Assembly (NCBI GenBank): GCA_026391755.1
Contig: JAPLDN010000255.1
Coordinates: 1-15,470, forward strand
Source: Bacteroidota bacterium
GTDB lineage: Bacteria > Bacteroidota > Bacteroidia > Bacteroidales > FEN-979
Length of the DNA: 15,470 bases
Reading direction: 5' to 3'
The notes below the pieces were generated by a model, which was not told the origin of the DNA, did not search any database, and saw nothing but the letters and a program-made list of their open reading frames with translations. Position numbers and translations under genes: made by a program. Below, one piece after another: positions 1 through 6,737 of the stretch; position 1 is the stretch's first letter, and each line of letters starts with the position of its first letter.

Positions 1-22
1 TTATCAACATTGAAAGTTTTCC

Positions 23-30
23 TATCTTTG
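23..30 (+). promoter_or_regulatory. -7 element of the tRNA-Leu promoter
   Basis: TATCTTTG matches the Bacteroidota -7 consensus TAnnTTTG and ends 23 bases before the tRNA, a sensible distance for a short leader. The -33 element would fall at or beyond the window edge, so only half of the promoter can be seen. Confidence 0.6.
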
Positions 31-53
31 CAGCCCTTTTCGACACCAATCAA

Positions 54-137
54 GCCCGGATGGCGGAATAGGTAGACGCGTTGGTCTCAAAAACCAATGA
101 GGTAACACTCGTGCCGGTTCGATTCCGGCTCCGGGTA
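54..137 (+). tRNA. tRNA-Leu, anticodon CAA
   Basis: The cloverleaf can be folded by eye. The acceptor stem GCCCGGA pairs with TCCGGGT (one G-U at the first pair), with discriminator A at 137. The anticodon stem TTGGT/ACCAA holds the loop CTCAAAA, giving anticodon CAA, which reads UUG. A long variable arm (TGAG...CTCG) marks a class II tRNA, as expected for Leu, and the T-arm carries GGTTCGATTCC. No CCA is encoded after the discriminator. I found no second copy of the 3' end of this tRNA in the window, so there is no visible attachment-site duplication from an integrated element. Confidence 0.96.
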
Positions 138-226
138 CAGACAACACTGATTAGTTAATTGATAATCAGTAATTTACAGAGACTCAACAAGGTTTATGTA
201 AGAAAAAATGTAAGAATTTTTGGCAG

Positions 227-250
227 AAGGCTGGTGAAAACCGGCCTTTT
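227..250 (+). terminator. GNRA-loop terminator hairpin downstream of the tRNA
   Basis: A 9-bp stem AAGGCTGGT/ACCGGCCTT (one T-G pair) closes a GAAA tetraloop and runs into TTTT. It lies about 90 bases beyond the tRNA, so it may end the tRNA transcript. Nearly the same hairpin recurs at 4323-4347. A weaker AT-rich hairpin, ACTGATTA/TAATCAGT, lies at 146-170, directly after the tRNA. Confidence 0.7.
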
Positions 251-332
251 GTGTTTTGTGTATAAACCTATATAACCCATCCAAATTTACTTCAGCTGCG
301 AGTTAGTGCGATTTAAGTTTCATCTATACTAA

Positions 333-923
333 TTAGCGTTTTAATTTCGCTAAGCGGCTTCTCGTCTTATAGCCTAATAATCCACAGATAATTCCACCCA
401 GAATAATCGAAAAAACCCAATCCTGCCATTGAAAGAAAGGGAGAGCTGTAATGAATGTTATTGTCCCAAGGGGCAGTAATAAAATGGAATTTGTAATCAA
501 ACCGGGATTATAGGTTGGTTTAGCGGACTGAAAGATTATTGTATGCATAAAATTATTAACGGTTAATTCAAATATCATCATTGAAAATCCAACCCAGGGG
601 GCAATATTGGCAAGAAGAGCGCCGATGATTATCACCGGCCATGCAATAACTATGTTTACCTGAAATACATAACCTTCATCAAGTGGGAAATTGGGATCGG
701 TTTTTGAACCAAAAGGAGATTTTAAATTGAAAAATTCCTTAAAACTTAAGGGTGATAAAACATATTCCTCACATTCATGAAGCATTAAAAATGGCAAATG
801 AAGCCATAAAAGAAATTGATAAAAAGGCATAGAGTTCTTGTAATAGATCAGTACGACCAATAAAACCGGAGCCAAAAACAAATTTGCACTTTGCCAGAAC
901 CGATTGATTTTTTGCATGTTCAT
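333..923 (-). CDS. HXXEE domain-containing membrane protein
   Basis: A 196-residue hydrophobic protein with about five or six predicted membrane segments. The HXXEE family signature is visible as His-Glu-Cys-Glu-Glu (LHECEEY, near residues 48-54), and a second conserved-looking His lies in NNFMHTIIF (about 123-131). The biochemical role of the family is not established; the charged residues within membrane segments suggest a metal-binding or enzymatic membrane protein, which is inference. The start has a clear AAAGGAGG Shine-Dalgarno four bases before the ATG at 923. An in-frame ATG at 917 sits ten bases from it and could equally be used. A strong SD is unusual among the genes here. A possible -7 element, TATCTTTA (minus strand, 988-981), lies upstream. 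The gene is transcribed toward the tRNA and has no partner gene. Confidence 0.8.
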   Translation of the reverse strand: MNMQKINRFWQSANLFLAPVLLVVLIYYKNSMPFYQFLLWLHLPFLMLHECEEYVLSPLSFKEFFNLKSPFGSKTDPNFPLDEGYVFQVNIVIAWPVIIIGALLANIAPWVGFSMMIFELTVNNFMHTIIFQSAKPTYNPGLITNSILLLPLGTITFITALPFFQWQDWVFSIILGGIICGLLGYKTRSRLAKLKR

Positions 924-1130
924 AAAACCTCCTTTTTCAATTCATTTTTAATTACTGATTACAGGTAAACAAAGACAGGGTAAAGATAAAATTTTTTTAC
1001 ATGAAACAGTATAATGTAAAATTCATGTCACAAAGGAAGCAGGATGCCGGTTCCCACCCCGAAATTTGTCAAGAGGAAGGCGTATCACTGTATACAAAAG
1101 TGAAGCCCGGATATTTTTTAAGCGAGTTAC

Positions 1131-1207
1131 ATTTCCTCAATAAAATCAACCACTTTGAGATAATCTGGAATGATTCTAAAGTTAGATAATTGGTCAGAGT
1201 AGTGTAC
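1131..1207 (+). repeat. 77-bp dispersed repeat, copy 1 (type A)
   Basis: The first of five ungapped copies (others at 4158, 4378, 12051, 15254). All begin ATTTC-(C/A)-TCAATAAAATCAACC and end near GTAGTGTAC. It matches copy 4 at 74 of 77 positions by eye. It contains GTTAGATA at 1181. On the minus strand it encodes the end of an unknown peptide that closes with KVVDFIEEM. Confidence 0.9.
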
Positions 1208-1215
1208 TACCCATT

Positions 1216-1245
1216 ACTCCTCACCAATACCGGTGGGGAGTTTTT
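1216..1245 (+). terminator. Hairpin with T-run next to repeat copy 1
   Basis: A 10-bp stem ACTCCTCACC/GGTGGGGAGT (one T-G pair) with loop AATACC is followed by TTTTTATTTT. It has the form of a plus-strand terminator, but no plus-strand gene lies before it. The matching hairpin at 12136-12166 keeps the stem, with C-G changed to T-A at the loop-closing pair. It overlaps the decayed minus-strand frame, so the structure could be incidental. Confidence 0.45.
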
Positions 1246-1547
1246 ATTTTCATCCACATATATCACAGATAATTAATCTATTAGTTAAAATACACATCAA
1301 TCCTTAGGGTTAGATAAATTTCGGATTATTGAACGAAAAGCGCATTTGCTTCATAGTGTCCCTGTTCATATAAATTTATCCTGAATATTCCAAACCCCTA
1401 TAATTACTGACTGTCCAGATAAACCAGATTAAAAATACGAACATTGTTACTGGTTAGATATGTTGTTCAGTTAAACCCGTTGTGACATTCTTTTATCTGA
1501 AAATCATCGGTAATTTTAAATCATATACAGAACAAGGTATATTGGAT

Positions 1548-1555
1548 TACCTTTG
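1548..1555 (+). promoter_or_regulatory. -7 element before the sulfatase gene
   Basis: TACCTTTG fits TAnnTTTG and lies 49 bases before the sulfatase ATG. No convincing TTTG -33 element is seen 17-23 bases upstream, so this is a half-supported promoter. Confidence 0.45.
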
Positions 1556-1604
1556 TAAATAAGTAGTCCCATTTTCTTGTTAATTATTATCAATACCCTA
1601 ATCT

Positions 1605-4013
1605 ATGAAAACAAAATTTACATCATTGATTTTCATTGCATTGACGATTTTCACATTTAGTGGATTTGCACAGCAATACGAAAAACCAGCGCCACCTAAG
1701 GATTTCAAAGGTGTAATTAAACTCGATGTCCGGGAATCAACCCCTGACTGGGGACCTTTTACACCAAAGAGCCCACCTGCAGGATCACCAAATATCCTAT
1801 TAATTCTTTTTGATGACACCGGTCTTGCCTCCTGGTCGCCATATGGTGGCAGAATACATATGCCAACACTGGATAAACTGGCGGCCAATGGACTTACCTA
1901 TACTCAATGGCATACCTGTGCACTTTGTTCTCCTACACGCTCCACATTATTAACCGGACGCAATCACCAGTTGAACGGAATGGCTGCTATTACCGAAGGA
2001 GCTAATGGATTCCCTGGTGCAAGTGGGTATATTCCTGAAAATTGTGCCACAATGGCCGACATTTTAAGAGACAATGGCTGGGCTACATTTTGGCTGGGTA
2101 AGGATCATAATGTTCCGGAACAGGATGTTGCTCCGGGCGGTGAACGGAAACAATGGCCTTTGCAGATGGGATTTGACCGTTTCTATGGATTTCTTGGAGG
2201 TGAAACCAATCAATGGTATCCCGACCTGGTTGAAGACAATCGGTTCATTGAACCTCCCTACAGTCCTGAAAATGGGTATCATTTGTCAAAGGACCTTGCA
2301 GACCAGGCTATAACAATGATCAGCGATCTGAAGGCAAGCAACCCGTCAAAACCCTTTTACATGTGGTTCTGCCCGGGAGCCAATCATGCTCCTCACCAGG
2401 CACCGCAAGATTATATTGCTAAATACAAAGGAAAATTCGATGACGGGTACGATGCTTACCGTAAATGGGTTCTTCCAAGAATGATCGAAAGAGGAATCCT
2501 GCCAAAAGGTACGGACCTTACCTCGTTTAATCCCTTGCCTCCCAATATTGCAAACCCTGGCGATTTTGTACGCCCCTGGGAACAACTCACAACGGATGAG
2601 AAGAAACTGTTCTCCGGCCTATGCGAAGTATTCGCTGGATATTCAGAATACACGGATGTCCAAATAGGCCGTTTAATAGACTATCTTGATAAAACGGGTC
2701 AACTTGATAACACTGTTGTTATTTATTGTGCCGATAACGGGGCTTCCGGAGAAGGAACCCCAAATGGTTCTGTAAACGAAAATAAGTTTTTCAATGGTTA
2801 CCCGGATGCATTGGCAGAAAACATGAAATACCTTGATAAATTAGGTGGCCCTGACACATATGAACATTATCCCACAGGATGGGCTGCCGGATTCTCGACA
2901 CCCTTTCAAATGTTCAAACGCTATTCCTATGCCGGTGGCACGGCTGATCCATTGATCATTTCATGGCCGAAAGGCATCAAAGCTCATGGAGAGGTGCGTA
3001 ACCAGTACCACCATTCAACCGATATTGTTCCAACCATTCTCGAAATATGCGGACTAGAGATGCCCAAGGTTTACAAAGGCGTTCCACAATGGCCACTATC
3101 AGGAGTTTCGATGCGATATACATTCGATGCCACACCGGACGCTCCGACCCAGAAGCATCGTCAGTATTATTCTATGCTTGGCACCCGAGGCATATGGGAA
3201 GATGGATGGAAGGCAATTGCCCTGCACGCACCTCTTACCGACCAGGGTAACTTCGACAAAGATCAATGGCAACTCTACCATGTGGATATTGACCGTTCTG
3301 AGTCAAAGGATGTCGCAAAGGAAAATCCTGAAAAATTGGATCATTTGATCAAAGCCTGGTATGAAGAGGCGAATGATAACCTTGTATTACCACTTGATGA
3401 CCACAGTCCATTGGTTCAGCTAAACTATCCCCGTCCTTCCTCAGAACCTCCCCGCCTTACTTATCTTTATTATCCTCATACTGCAGCAGTCCCCGAAGGT
3501 GTTGCTGTCAATGTGAGGGGCCGTTCGTATAAAATCATCGCCAATATTGAGATTACAGATGCGAACTGCTCAGGAGTTATTTTCGCCCATGGTTCCCGTT
3601 TTGGTGGTCATACTTTGTTCATCAAGGACAAAAAGTTGTACTATGTCTATAACTTTCTTGGCATCATGCCTGAACAGCAATTTGTTTCAGGTGAACTCAA
3701 GCCCGGCAAGTATACTGTTGGTATGGAATTCATAAGGGAAAAAGCAGGCGAGCACCATGAATCAATAGGTACAATGAAACTTTATGTGAACGACAAGGTG
3801 GTTGCGGAAGGCCCTATGCGAACACAGGCTGGGAAATTTACCCTCTCCGGAGATGGACTCTGCGTAGGATGGGATAGCGGTGACGCTGTAAGTCATATGT
3901 ATAAAACACCAGGTACTTTTACCGGTGGAACGATTTTCGGAGTTGCAGTCACAGTTGGGAAGGATCAATACCTCGATTTAGAAAAAGAAGCACAACAAAG
4001 GCTAAGGGACTGA
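1605..4013 (+). CDS. Secreted arylsulfatase, Cys-type (formylglycine-dependent)
   Basis: This 802-residue protein hydrolyses sulfate esters. Residues 1-22 form a Sec signal peptide (cleavage likely after GFA, before QQY), so it acts in the periplasm or outside. The alkaline-phosphatase-type sulfatase core is complete: metal-binding Asp70-Asp71 in LFDDTG; the nucleophile motif Cys108-Ser-Pro-Thr-Arg112 followed by LLTGRN, in which Cys108 must be converted to formylglycine; Lys166 in WLGKDHN; His261 in GANHAPH; Asp377-Asn378 in CADNG; and Lys438 in FKRYSYAGGT. The core resembles Pseudomonas AtsA, but at ~800 residues the protein is closer in length to the long arylsulfatases (Mycobacterium AtsD type), with a C-terminal region from about 600 that is likely beta-rich. 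No maturase gene and no SusC/SusD pair lies in the window. It is a single-gene unit ended by the hairpin at 4067. The substrate cannot be told. Confidence 0.93.
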   Translation: MKTKFTSLIFIALTIFTFSGFAQQYEKPAPPKDFKGVIKLDVRESTPDWGPFTPKSPPAGSPNILLILFDDTGLASWSPYGGRIHMPTLDKLAANGLTYTQWHTCALCSPTRSTLLTGRNHQLNGMAAITEGANGFPGASGYIPENCATMADILRDNGWATFWLGKDHNVPEQDVAPGGERKQWPLQMGFDRFYGFLGGETNQWYPDLVEDNRFIEPPYSPENGYHLSKDLADQAITMISDLKASNPSKPFYMWFCPGANHAPHQAPQDYIAKYKGKFDDGYDAYRKWVLPRMIERGILPKGTDLTSFNPLPPNIANPGDFVRPWEQLTTDEKKLFSGLCEVFAGYSEYTDVQIGRLIDYLDKTGQLDNTVVIYCADNGASGEGTPNGSVNENKFFNGYPDALAENMKYLDKLGGPDTYEHYPTGWAAGFSTPFQMFKRYSYAGGTADPLIISWPKGIKAHGEVRNQYHHSTDIVPTILEICGLEMPKVYKGVPQWPLSGVSMRYTFDATPDAPTQKHRQYYSMLGTRGIWEDGWKAIALHAPLTDQGNFDKDQWQLYHVDIDRSESKDVAKENPEKLDHLIKAWYEEANDNLVLPLDDHSPLVQLNYPRPSSEPPRLTYLYYPHTAAVPEGVAVNVRGRSYKIIANIEITDANCSGVIFAHGSRFGGHTLFIKDKKLYYVYNFLGIMPEQQFVSGELKPGKYTVGMEFIREKAGEHHESIGTMKLYVNDKVVAEGPMRTQAGKFTLSGDGLCVGWDSGDAVSHMYKTPGTFTGGTIFGVAVTVGKDQYLDLEKEAQQRLRD

Positions 4014-4066
4014 TATATTCACAAAATCAGAGAACAATTCGTATTCATTGATCTGGTCGATAATTG

Positions 4067-4110
4067 AAAAGGCAGCAGTCATCAATTTCAATGACTGCTG
4101 CCTTTTTATA
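4067..4110 (+). terminator. Strong terminator of the sulfatase gene
   Basis: A perfect 16-bp stem AAAAGGCAGCAGTCAT/ATGACTGCTGCCTTTT with an 8-base loop, ending in TTTTTATA. It lies 53 bases after the stop codon. A-runs on the 5' side make it usable in both directions. Confidence 0.92.
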
Positions 4111-4157
4111 TAAAATATCAATGATTCTATTCGGTCATCTATCTGATCAGATTTTCC

Positions 4158-4234
4158 ATTTCCTCAATAAAATCAACCACTTTCGCAAAATCGAGGATGA
4201 ATTGACGGTTAGATATTTCGACAGAGTAGTGTAC
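4158..4234 (+). repeat. 77-bp dispersed repeat, copy 2 (type B)
   Basis: Shares the first 26 and the last ~25 bases with type A but differs in the middle, with no gap. On the minus strand the frame is open from 4246 to a TAG at 4141-4139 and reads ...VHYS...ISNRQFI...KVVDFIEEMENLIR. Compared with copy 5, differences within the core are mostly synonymous (gcg/gct, cgt/cgc, caa/cag) plus L/I and V/D. Confidence 0.9.
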
Positions 4235-4291
4235 TTTAATCTCGAATTAATTGACACAATATCAACTAATTACAAAGGTCAACAGAAGTCG

Positions 4292-4315
4292 AGGTAAAAA
4301 TTTAGGTAAAAATTT
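4292..4315 (+). repeat. Tandem duplicate of AGGTAAAAATTT
   Basis: Two exact copies of the 12-mer AGGTAAAAATTT, directly before the hairpin at 4323. The tRNA-proximal hairpin (227-250) is likewise preceded by two near-copies of (A/T)GTAAGAA, so the unit 'tandem plus hairpin' appears twice in the window. Confidence 0.7.
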
Positions 4316-4322
4316 CTGAGCG

Positions 4323-4347
4323 AAAGGCTGGTGAAAACCAGCCTTTT
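4323..4347 (+). terminator. GNRA-loop hairpin, near-copy of the one after the tRNA
   Basis: A 10-bp perfect stem AAAGGCTGGT/ACCAGCCTTT with a GAAA loop, then T and GCG. It differs from 227-250 by one base that restores a Watson-Crick pair (T-G to T-A). No plus-strand gene precedes it closely, so it may be a relic of a moved 3' end. Confidence 0.6.
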
Positions 4348-4377
4348 GCGTTATTTATCGCTTTACTGGAAAGATTC

Positions 4378-4454
4378 ATTTCATCAATAAAATCAACCAC
4401 TTTCAGGTAATCTGGAATGATTCTAAAGTTAGATAATTGGTCAGAGTAGTGTGC
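4378..4454 (+). repeat. 77-bp dispersed repeat, copy 3 (type A)
   Basis: Differs from copy 1 at only a few bases. Two of them (minus-strand codons tat/tac and ctc/ctg) are synonymous; gag/gat changes E to D, and gtac has become gtgc at the end. The minus-strand frame is open from 4466, passes the usual stop position, and ends with a TAA at 4304-4302 after reading through the GNRA hairpin. Confidence 0.88.
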
Positions 4455-4711
4455 AGCGACGCCAAATTAGGTGGTTCATATACTGCATGTTACAGAAAAT
4501 CAGGGTGCTGAGTGAGGGTTGTCAACCTGCCTGTGGATAAGGCTATTATACAGAACAATTCTCCCAAAATGTACTTATATGGTTTTAATCAACTAAAACC
4601 TTTACAGTTCCCTGTATTCCGGGTATCAAAAAGACGAACATTTGATATTGGTTTCTATGAAAGTCCGTTTTAAAATTATTTATCTCTTTTCTATGATATA
4701 TCCAGAAAGGT

Positions 4712-4719
4712 TATATTTG
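4712..4719 (+). promoter_or_regulatory. -7 element upstream of the methyltransferase/oxidoreductase pair
   Basis: TATATTTG is an exact TAnnTTTG match on the plus strand, with a T-rich stretch (TTTTC, 4687-4691) about 20 bases upstream as a weak -33 region. It would leave a leader of about 120 bases before the ATG at 4846, so another start nearer the gene is possible. Confidence 0.4.
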
Positions 4720-4845
4720 TAGTAAGAATGCACTGGAGAGCGATAGATTAGATAAAAAGCAAGTATTAAAAGGGTATTCTTTTGTAACAGCAACAAGTCT
4801 TTTAGATAAAAAACTAAAAGACAGACTATAATAAATTTTTTAGCT

Positions 4846-5415
4846 ATGGTCGAAACAATTGTACTGATTATCTTTTTTCTTTTGATTTCATTGGTTCTTG
4901 CCATCGTTGGTAGGGCAATAGTTACAAAACAAAGTATTATTGGACGCCCACCTGTTCCTTCCTTTTATTTTATTCTGGCAAAAATACTGGTTCTGGTCAA
5001 CCTCATATTTCTGTTGTTAAGAGGTTTAAACATCAGTGGTGATAGAATGTTCATAAAGGTTGTATATATCGATTGGTTTGCAGTTTCATTGCTGATTATT
5101 GGAACTGTTATCTTGTTTATTTCGACTATTCAACTTAATACTGATTTGATTTTCGGCTTATCTTCTTCCGAGAGTCACAAATTACAGACGAAGGGTATTT
5201 TTTCCATTAGCCGTCATCCATTCTATTTAGGGTTTCTATTAATCTTGTTTTCATCCTGTCTTTTGACTCCTCACTTTATAAATATTATTTCTTTCATTGG
5301 AGCTTGGTTTATCCATCATTTTATAATGATTAAAGAGGAAGAGTACCTAACCTCTCAATATGGCGATGAATATAGGCAATACGCACAGAAAGTTAATAGA
5401 TATTTAACATTTTAA
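4846..5415 (+). CDS. ICMT/phospholipid-methyltransferase-like membrane protein
   Basis: A 189-residue membrane protein with about five hydrophobic segments. The C-terminal half carries the isoprenylcysteine carboxyl methyltransferase-like signature: KGIFSISRHPFYLGF (116-130), with Arg-His-Pro at 123-125, and the acidic motif KEEEYLTSQYGDEY (163-176). In the family this region binds S-adenosylmethionine at the membrane face. The methyl acceptor in bacteria is generally unknown; lipids and small sulfur- or metalloid-containing compounds are known in relatives. Only ten bases separate it from the next gene, so the two are probably co-transcribed. They converge on the arsenic island, and no ArsR-type palindrome is seen upstream, so a link with arsenic is not supported. 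No Shine-Dalgarno is seen; the ATG is the first in the open frame that keeps the first hydrophobic segment. Confidence 0.8.
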   Translation: MVETIVLIIFFLLISLVLAIVGRAIVTKQSIIGRPPVPSFYFILAKILVLVNLIFLLLRGLNISGDRMFIKVVYIDWFAVSLLIIGTVILFISTIQLNTDLIFGLSSSESHKLQTKGIFSISRHPFYLGFLLILFSSCLLTPHFINIISFIGAWFIHHFIMIKEEEYLTSQYGDEYRQYAQKVNRYLTF

Positions 5416-5425
5416 TGAAACACCC

Positions 5426-6166
5426 ATGAATGTATTAATCATTTACGCCCATCCAAATCCAATGTCGTTTACAAAAGCTATTCTTGACAACTTTGTCAAA
5501 GGCGTTAGGGAAGCTGGACATAGATATGAGATTATTGATTTGTACAAGACAAAGTTCAATCCCGTTTTTCAGGATATGGACTTTTCTTTTTTTGTGGATG
5601 AAGAATTGCCAAAAGACCTTTTGCAGCAAATGAACCTGAGAAAATTAATAATCGAACTGGCTGGAAATCCATTGAAACGATTTATAGCAAGAAGGTTGAT
5701 AAAAAACAAGTCCGATGAAGATATCATTAAACTGATAAAATCACAACACCCAAAAGATGTCTTATCACAACAAAAGAAAGTAGCAGAAGCGGATGTATTA
5801 GTTTTTATTACACAAGTATTCTGGATGCACTTTCCCGCATTAGTCAAGGGGTGGATGGAAAGAGTACTGACTTATGGGTTTGCTTACAAATTGAATGAAG
5901 CAGGATGGAAGGGAGACCCTGATGGCCGAATACCATTACTGAAAATTAAAAAGGCAGTCATTATGCAACCGACATTTTTTAATGAAAAGGTATACAGGGA
6001 AAAAGGGTTTAAAGCTTCAATGGAAAAAACAATTGATGATTGGAGTCTCAAATATCCCGGCATTGAAAGTGTTGACCACCTTTACTTTCATTCCATCATA
6101 GCAGTCACTGCTGAAACAAGGAAAAAGTATCTTGAATTGGCCTATTTAAAAGGGAAAGAGTTATAA
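5426..6166 (+). CDS. Flavodoxin-fold NAD(P)H oxidoreductase (quinone reductase type)
   Basis: This 246-residue soluble protein belongs to the Flavodoxin_2/NQO1-like family, FMN- or FAD-dependent two-electron reductases of quinones and related compounds. The N-terminus MNVLIIYAHPNPMSF shows the family's first strand and flavin-phosphate loop. WMHFPALVKGWMERVL with GFAY (133-154) is the second conserved block, which lines the flavin and substrate site. Residues about 60-115 hold an extra Lys-rich, helical-looking segment (with LKRFIARRLIKNK), so the protein is longer than the usual ~190-200 residue members. It starts ten bases after the stop of the methyltransferase gene, so they form one unit. 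An earlier ATG overlapping that stop runs into TGA after four codons. The physiological substrate is unknown. Confidence 0.85.
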   Translation: MNVLIIYAHPNPMSFTKAILDNFVKGVREAGHRYEIIDLYKTKFNPVFQDMDFSFFVDEELPKDLLQQMNLRKLIIELAGNPLKRFIARRLIKNKSDEDIIKLIKSQHPKDVLSQQKKVAEADVLVFITQVFWMHFPALVKGWMERVLTYGFAYKLNEAGWKGDPDGRIPLLKIKKAVIMQPTFFNEKVYREKGFKASMEKTIDDWSLKYPGIESVDHLYFHSIIAVTAETRKKYLELAYLKGKEL

Positions 6167-6177
6167 AAAGACTTAGT

Positions 6178-6199
6178 AAGGTTGTATTTACTGAACCTT
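6178..6199. terminator. Weak hairpin between convergent genes
   Basis: AAGGTT/AACCTT with a 10-base loop sits between the stop codons of the oxidoreductase and arsC. On the minus strand it is followed, after eight bases, by TTTTTATA. The stem is short, so it is only a candidate shared terminator. Confidence 0.3.
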
Positions 6200-6211
6200 G
6201 GGAAATATTCT

Positions 6212-6640
6212 TTATTGATAGTTAACAATAAATTTCTTGACTTCAACTTCAATTTCATCCCTTACTTTTCTTGTCTTTTCCAGTTTTTCTTCTTCTGTTC
6301 CAGATAGGGAAGATGGGTCTTCAAAAGACCAATGGAGAGTTTTGGAAGCACTTGGAAAAATTGGACATCGTTCAGAATTAGCAGCGTCACAGACAGTGAT
6401 TACATAATTGAATAGTCGGCCATTCTTATAAAAATCGAAAACATCCTTGGTCTGATTTTTTGAGATGTCTATACCAACTTCAGACATGACCCTGACTGCA
6501 AGAGGGTTCAGAGTTCCTTTTTCCAAGCCGGCACTGGTTGCTTCAAATTTGTCCCCTGCCAAGTGATTTAACAAGGCTTCAGCCATTTGGCTTCGGGCTG
6601 AATTGTGAATACAAACGAATAGAACTTTTATCTTTTCCAT
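6212..6640 (-). CDS. arsC: Thioredoxin-coupled arsenate reductase
   Basis: This 142-residue cytoplasmic enzyme reduces arsenate to arsenite, the form handled by Acr3 and ArsM upstream. It is of the low-molecular-weight phosphatase type (Staphylococcus pI258 ArsC): the P-loop Cys10-IHNSA-Arg16-Ser carries the nucleophile, and the two further redox cysteines are Cys84 (ITVCDAA) and Cys92 (ERCPIFP), which pass the disulfide on to thioredoxin. The motif HWSFEDPS (about 103-110) supplies the Asp that acts as general acid. The spacing Cys84-Cys92 is one longer than the classical 82/89 pair. It is the last gene of the island but lies 97 bases from the DUF5714 gene and has its own ArsR-type palindrome (6666-6681), so it can be transcribed separately. 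The ATG at 6640 is the only start that keeps the N-terminal strand. Confidence 0.96.
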   Translation of the reverse strand: MEKIKVLFVCIHNSARSQMAEALLNHLAGDKFEATSAGLEKGTLNPLAVRVMSEVGIDISKNQTKDVFDFYKNGRLFNYVITVCDAANSERCPIFPSASKTLHWSFEDPSSLSGTEEEKLEKTRKVRDEIEVEVKKFIVNYQ

Positions 6641-6665
6641 TGACTGTTATTTTGTTGAAATGTCC

Positions 6666-6681
6666 ATCGTAAAAGTACGAT
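6666..6681 (-). promoter_or_regulatory. ArsR operator and promoter of arsC
   Basis: A perfect palindrome ATCGTA-N4-TACGAT, 25 bases before the arsC start. It matches the palindrome in front of arsR (11942-11957), including a CTTATCGTA left edge on the minus strand. The -7-like TACTTTTA lies in it at exactly the place TATATTTG takes in the arsR operator; its last base deviates from the consensus. No good -33 element is seen. Binding here would block polymerase, and arsenite would release ArsR. Confidence 0.75.
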
Positions 6682-6737
6682 AAGAATTTAAACTGGTTAC
6701 GGAACTCGTGTTAACTAATTATTAAATCAACTACCTG

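Larger units (their letters stand above)
1127..1297 (-). pseudogene. Decayed C-terminal gene fragment (copy 1)
   Basis: Read on the minus strand from an ATG at 1297, the frame gives residues that align with the intact frame of copy 4 (12035-12211). Substitutions are conservative (I/V, C/S, D/N, I/L, Y/W, V/L) and one indel is an in-frame codon. Two lesions break it: one A is missing from the A-run at 1241-1245, which shifts the frame, and an in-frame TAA occurs at 1216-1214. The last part, from VHYS to EEM followed by TAA at 1129-1127, is the conserved 77-bp core. I do not recognise the parent protein. The alternative is a non-coding repeat whose open frame is accidental; the substitution pattern argues against that. 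Confidence 0.5.
924..1604. other. Intergenic region with a decayed gene fragment
   Basis: A 681-base stretch between two divergent genes. It holds repeat copy 1 (1131-1207), the minus-strand reading frame of which that copy is part, a hairpin with a T-run (1216-1245), two more copies of GTTAGATA (1309 and 1453), and the sulfatase -7 element at 1548. A 62-codon plus-strand frame at 1001-1189 runs through the repeat, but its residues are just the wrong-strand reading of it; I do not call it a gene. I see no RNA gene. Confidence 0.6.
4014..4845. other. Intergenic region with two repeat copies and three hairpins
   Basis: An 832-base gap. In order it holds the sulfatase terminator (4067-4106), repeat copy 2 (4158-4234), a tandem 12-mer (4292-4315), a GNRA hairpin (4323-4347), repeat copy 3 (4378-4454), an AT-rich hairpin GGTTTTA/TAAAACC (4581-4600) and a -7 element (4712-4719). 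Open frames here on either strand are short and follow the repeats; I support no gene in it. Confidence 0.6.

Noticed and set aside
54..137. tRNA-Leu as attachment site of an integrated element
   Set aside because: No repeat of the tRNA 3' end and no integrase gene are seen in the window.
1001..1189. 62-codon plus-strand open frame
   Set aside because: Its second half is the wrong-strand reading of the 77-bp repeat, there is no promoter or RBS, and the first half shows no recognisable protein features.
4680..4904. 74-codon minus-strand open frame across the start of the methyltransferase gene
   Set aside because: It overlaps a well-supported gene on the other strand and has AT-driven composition with no family resemblance.
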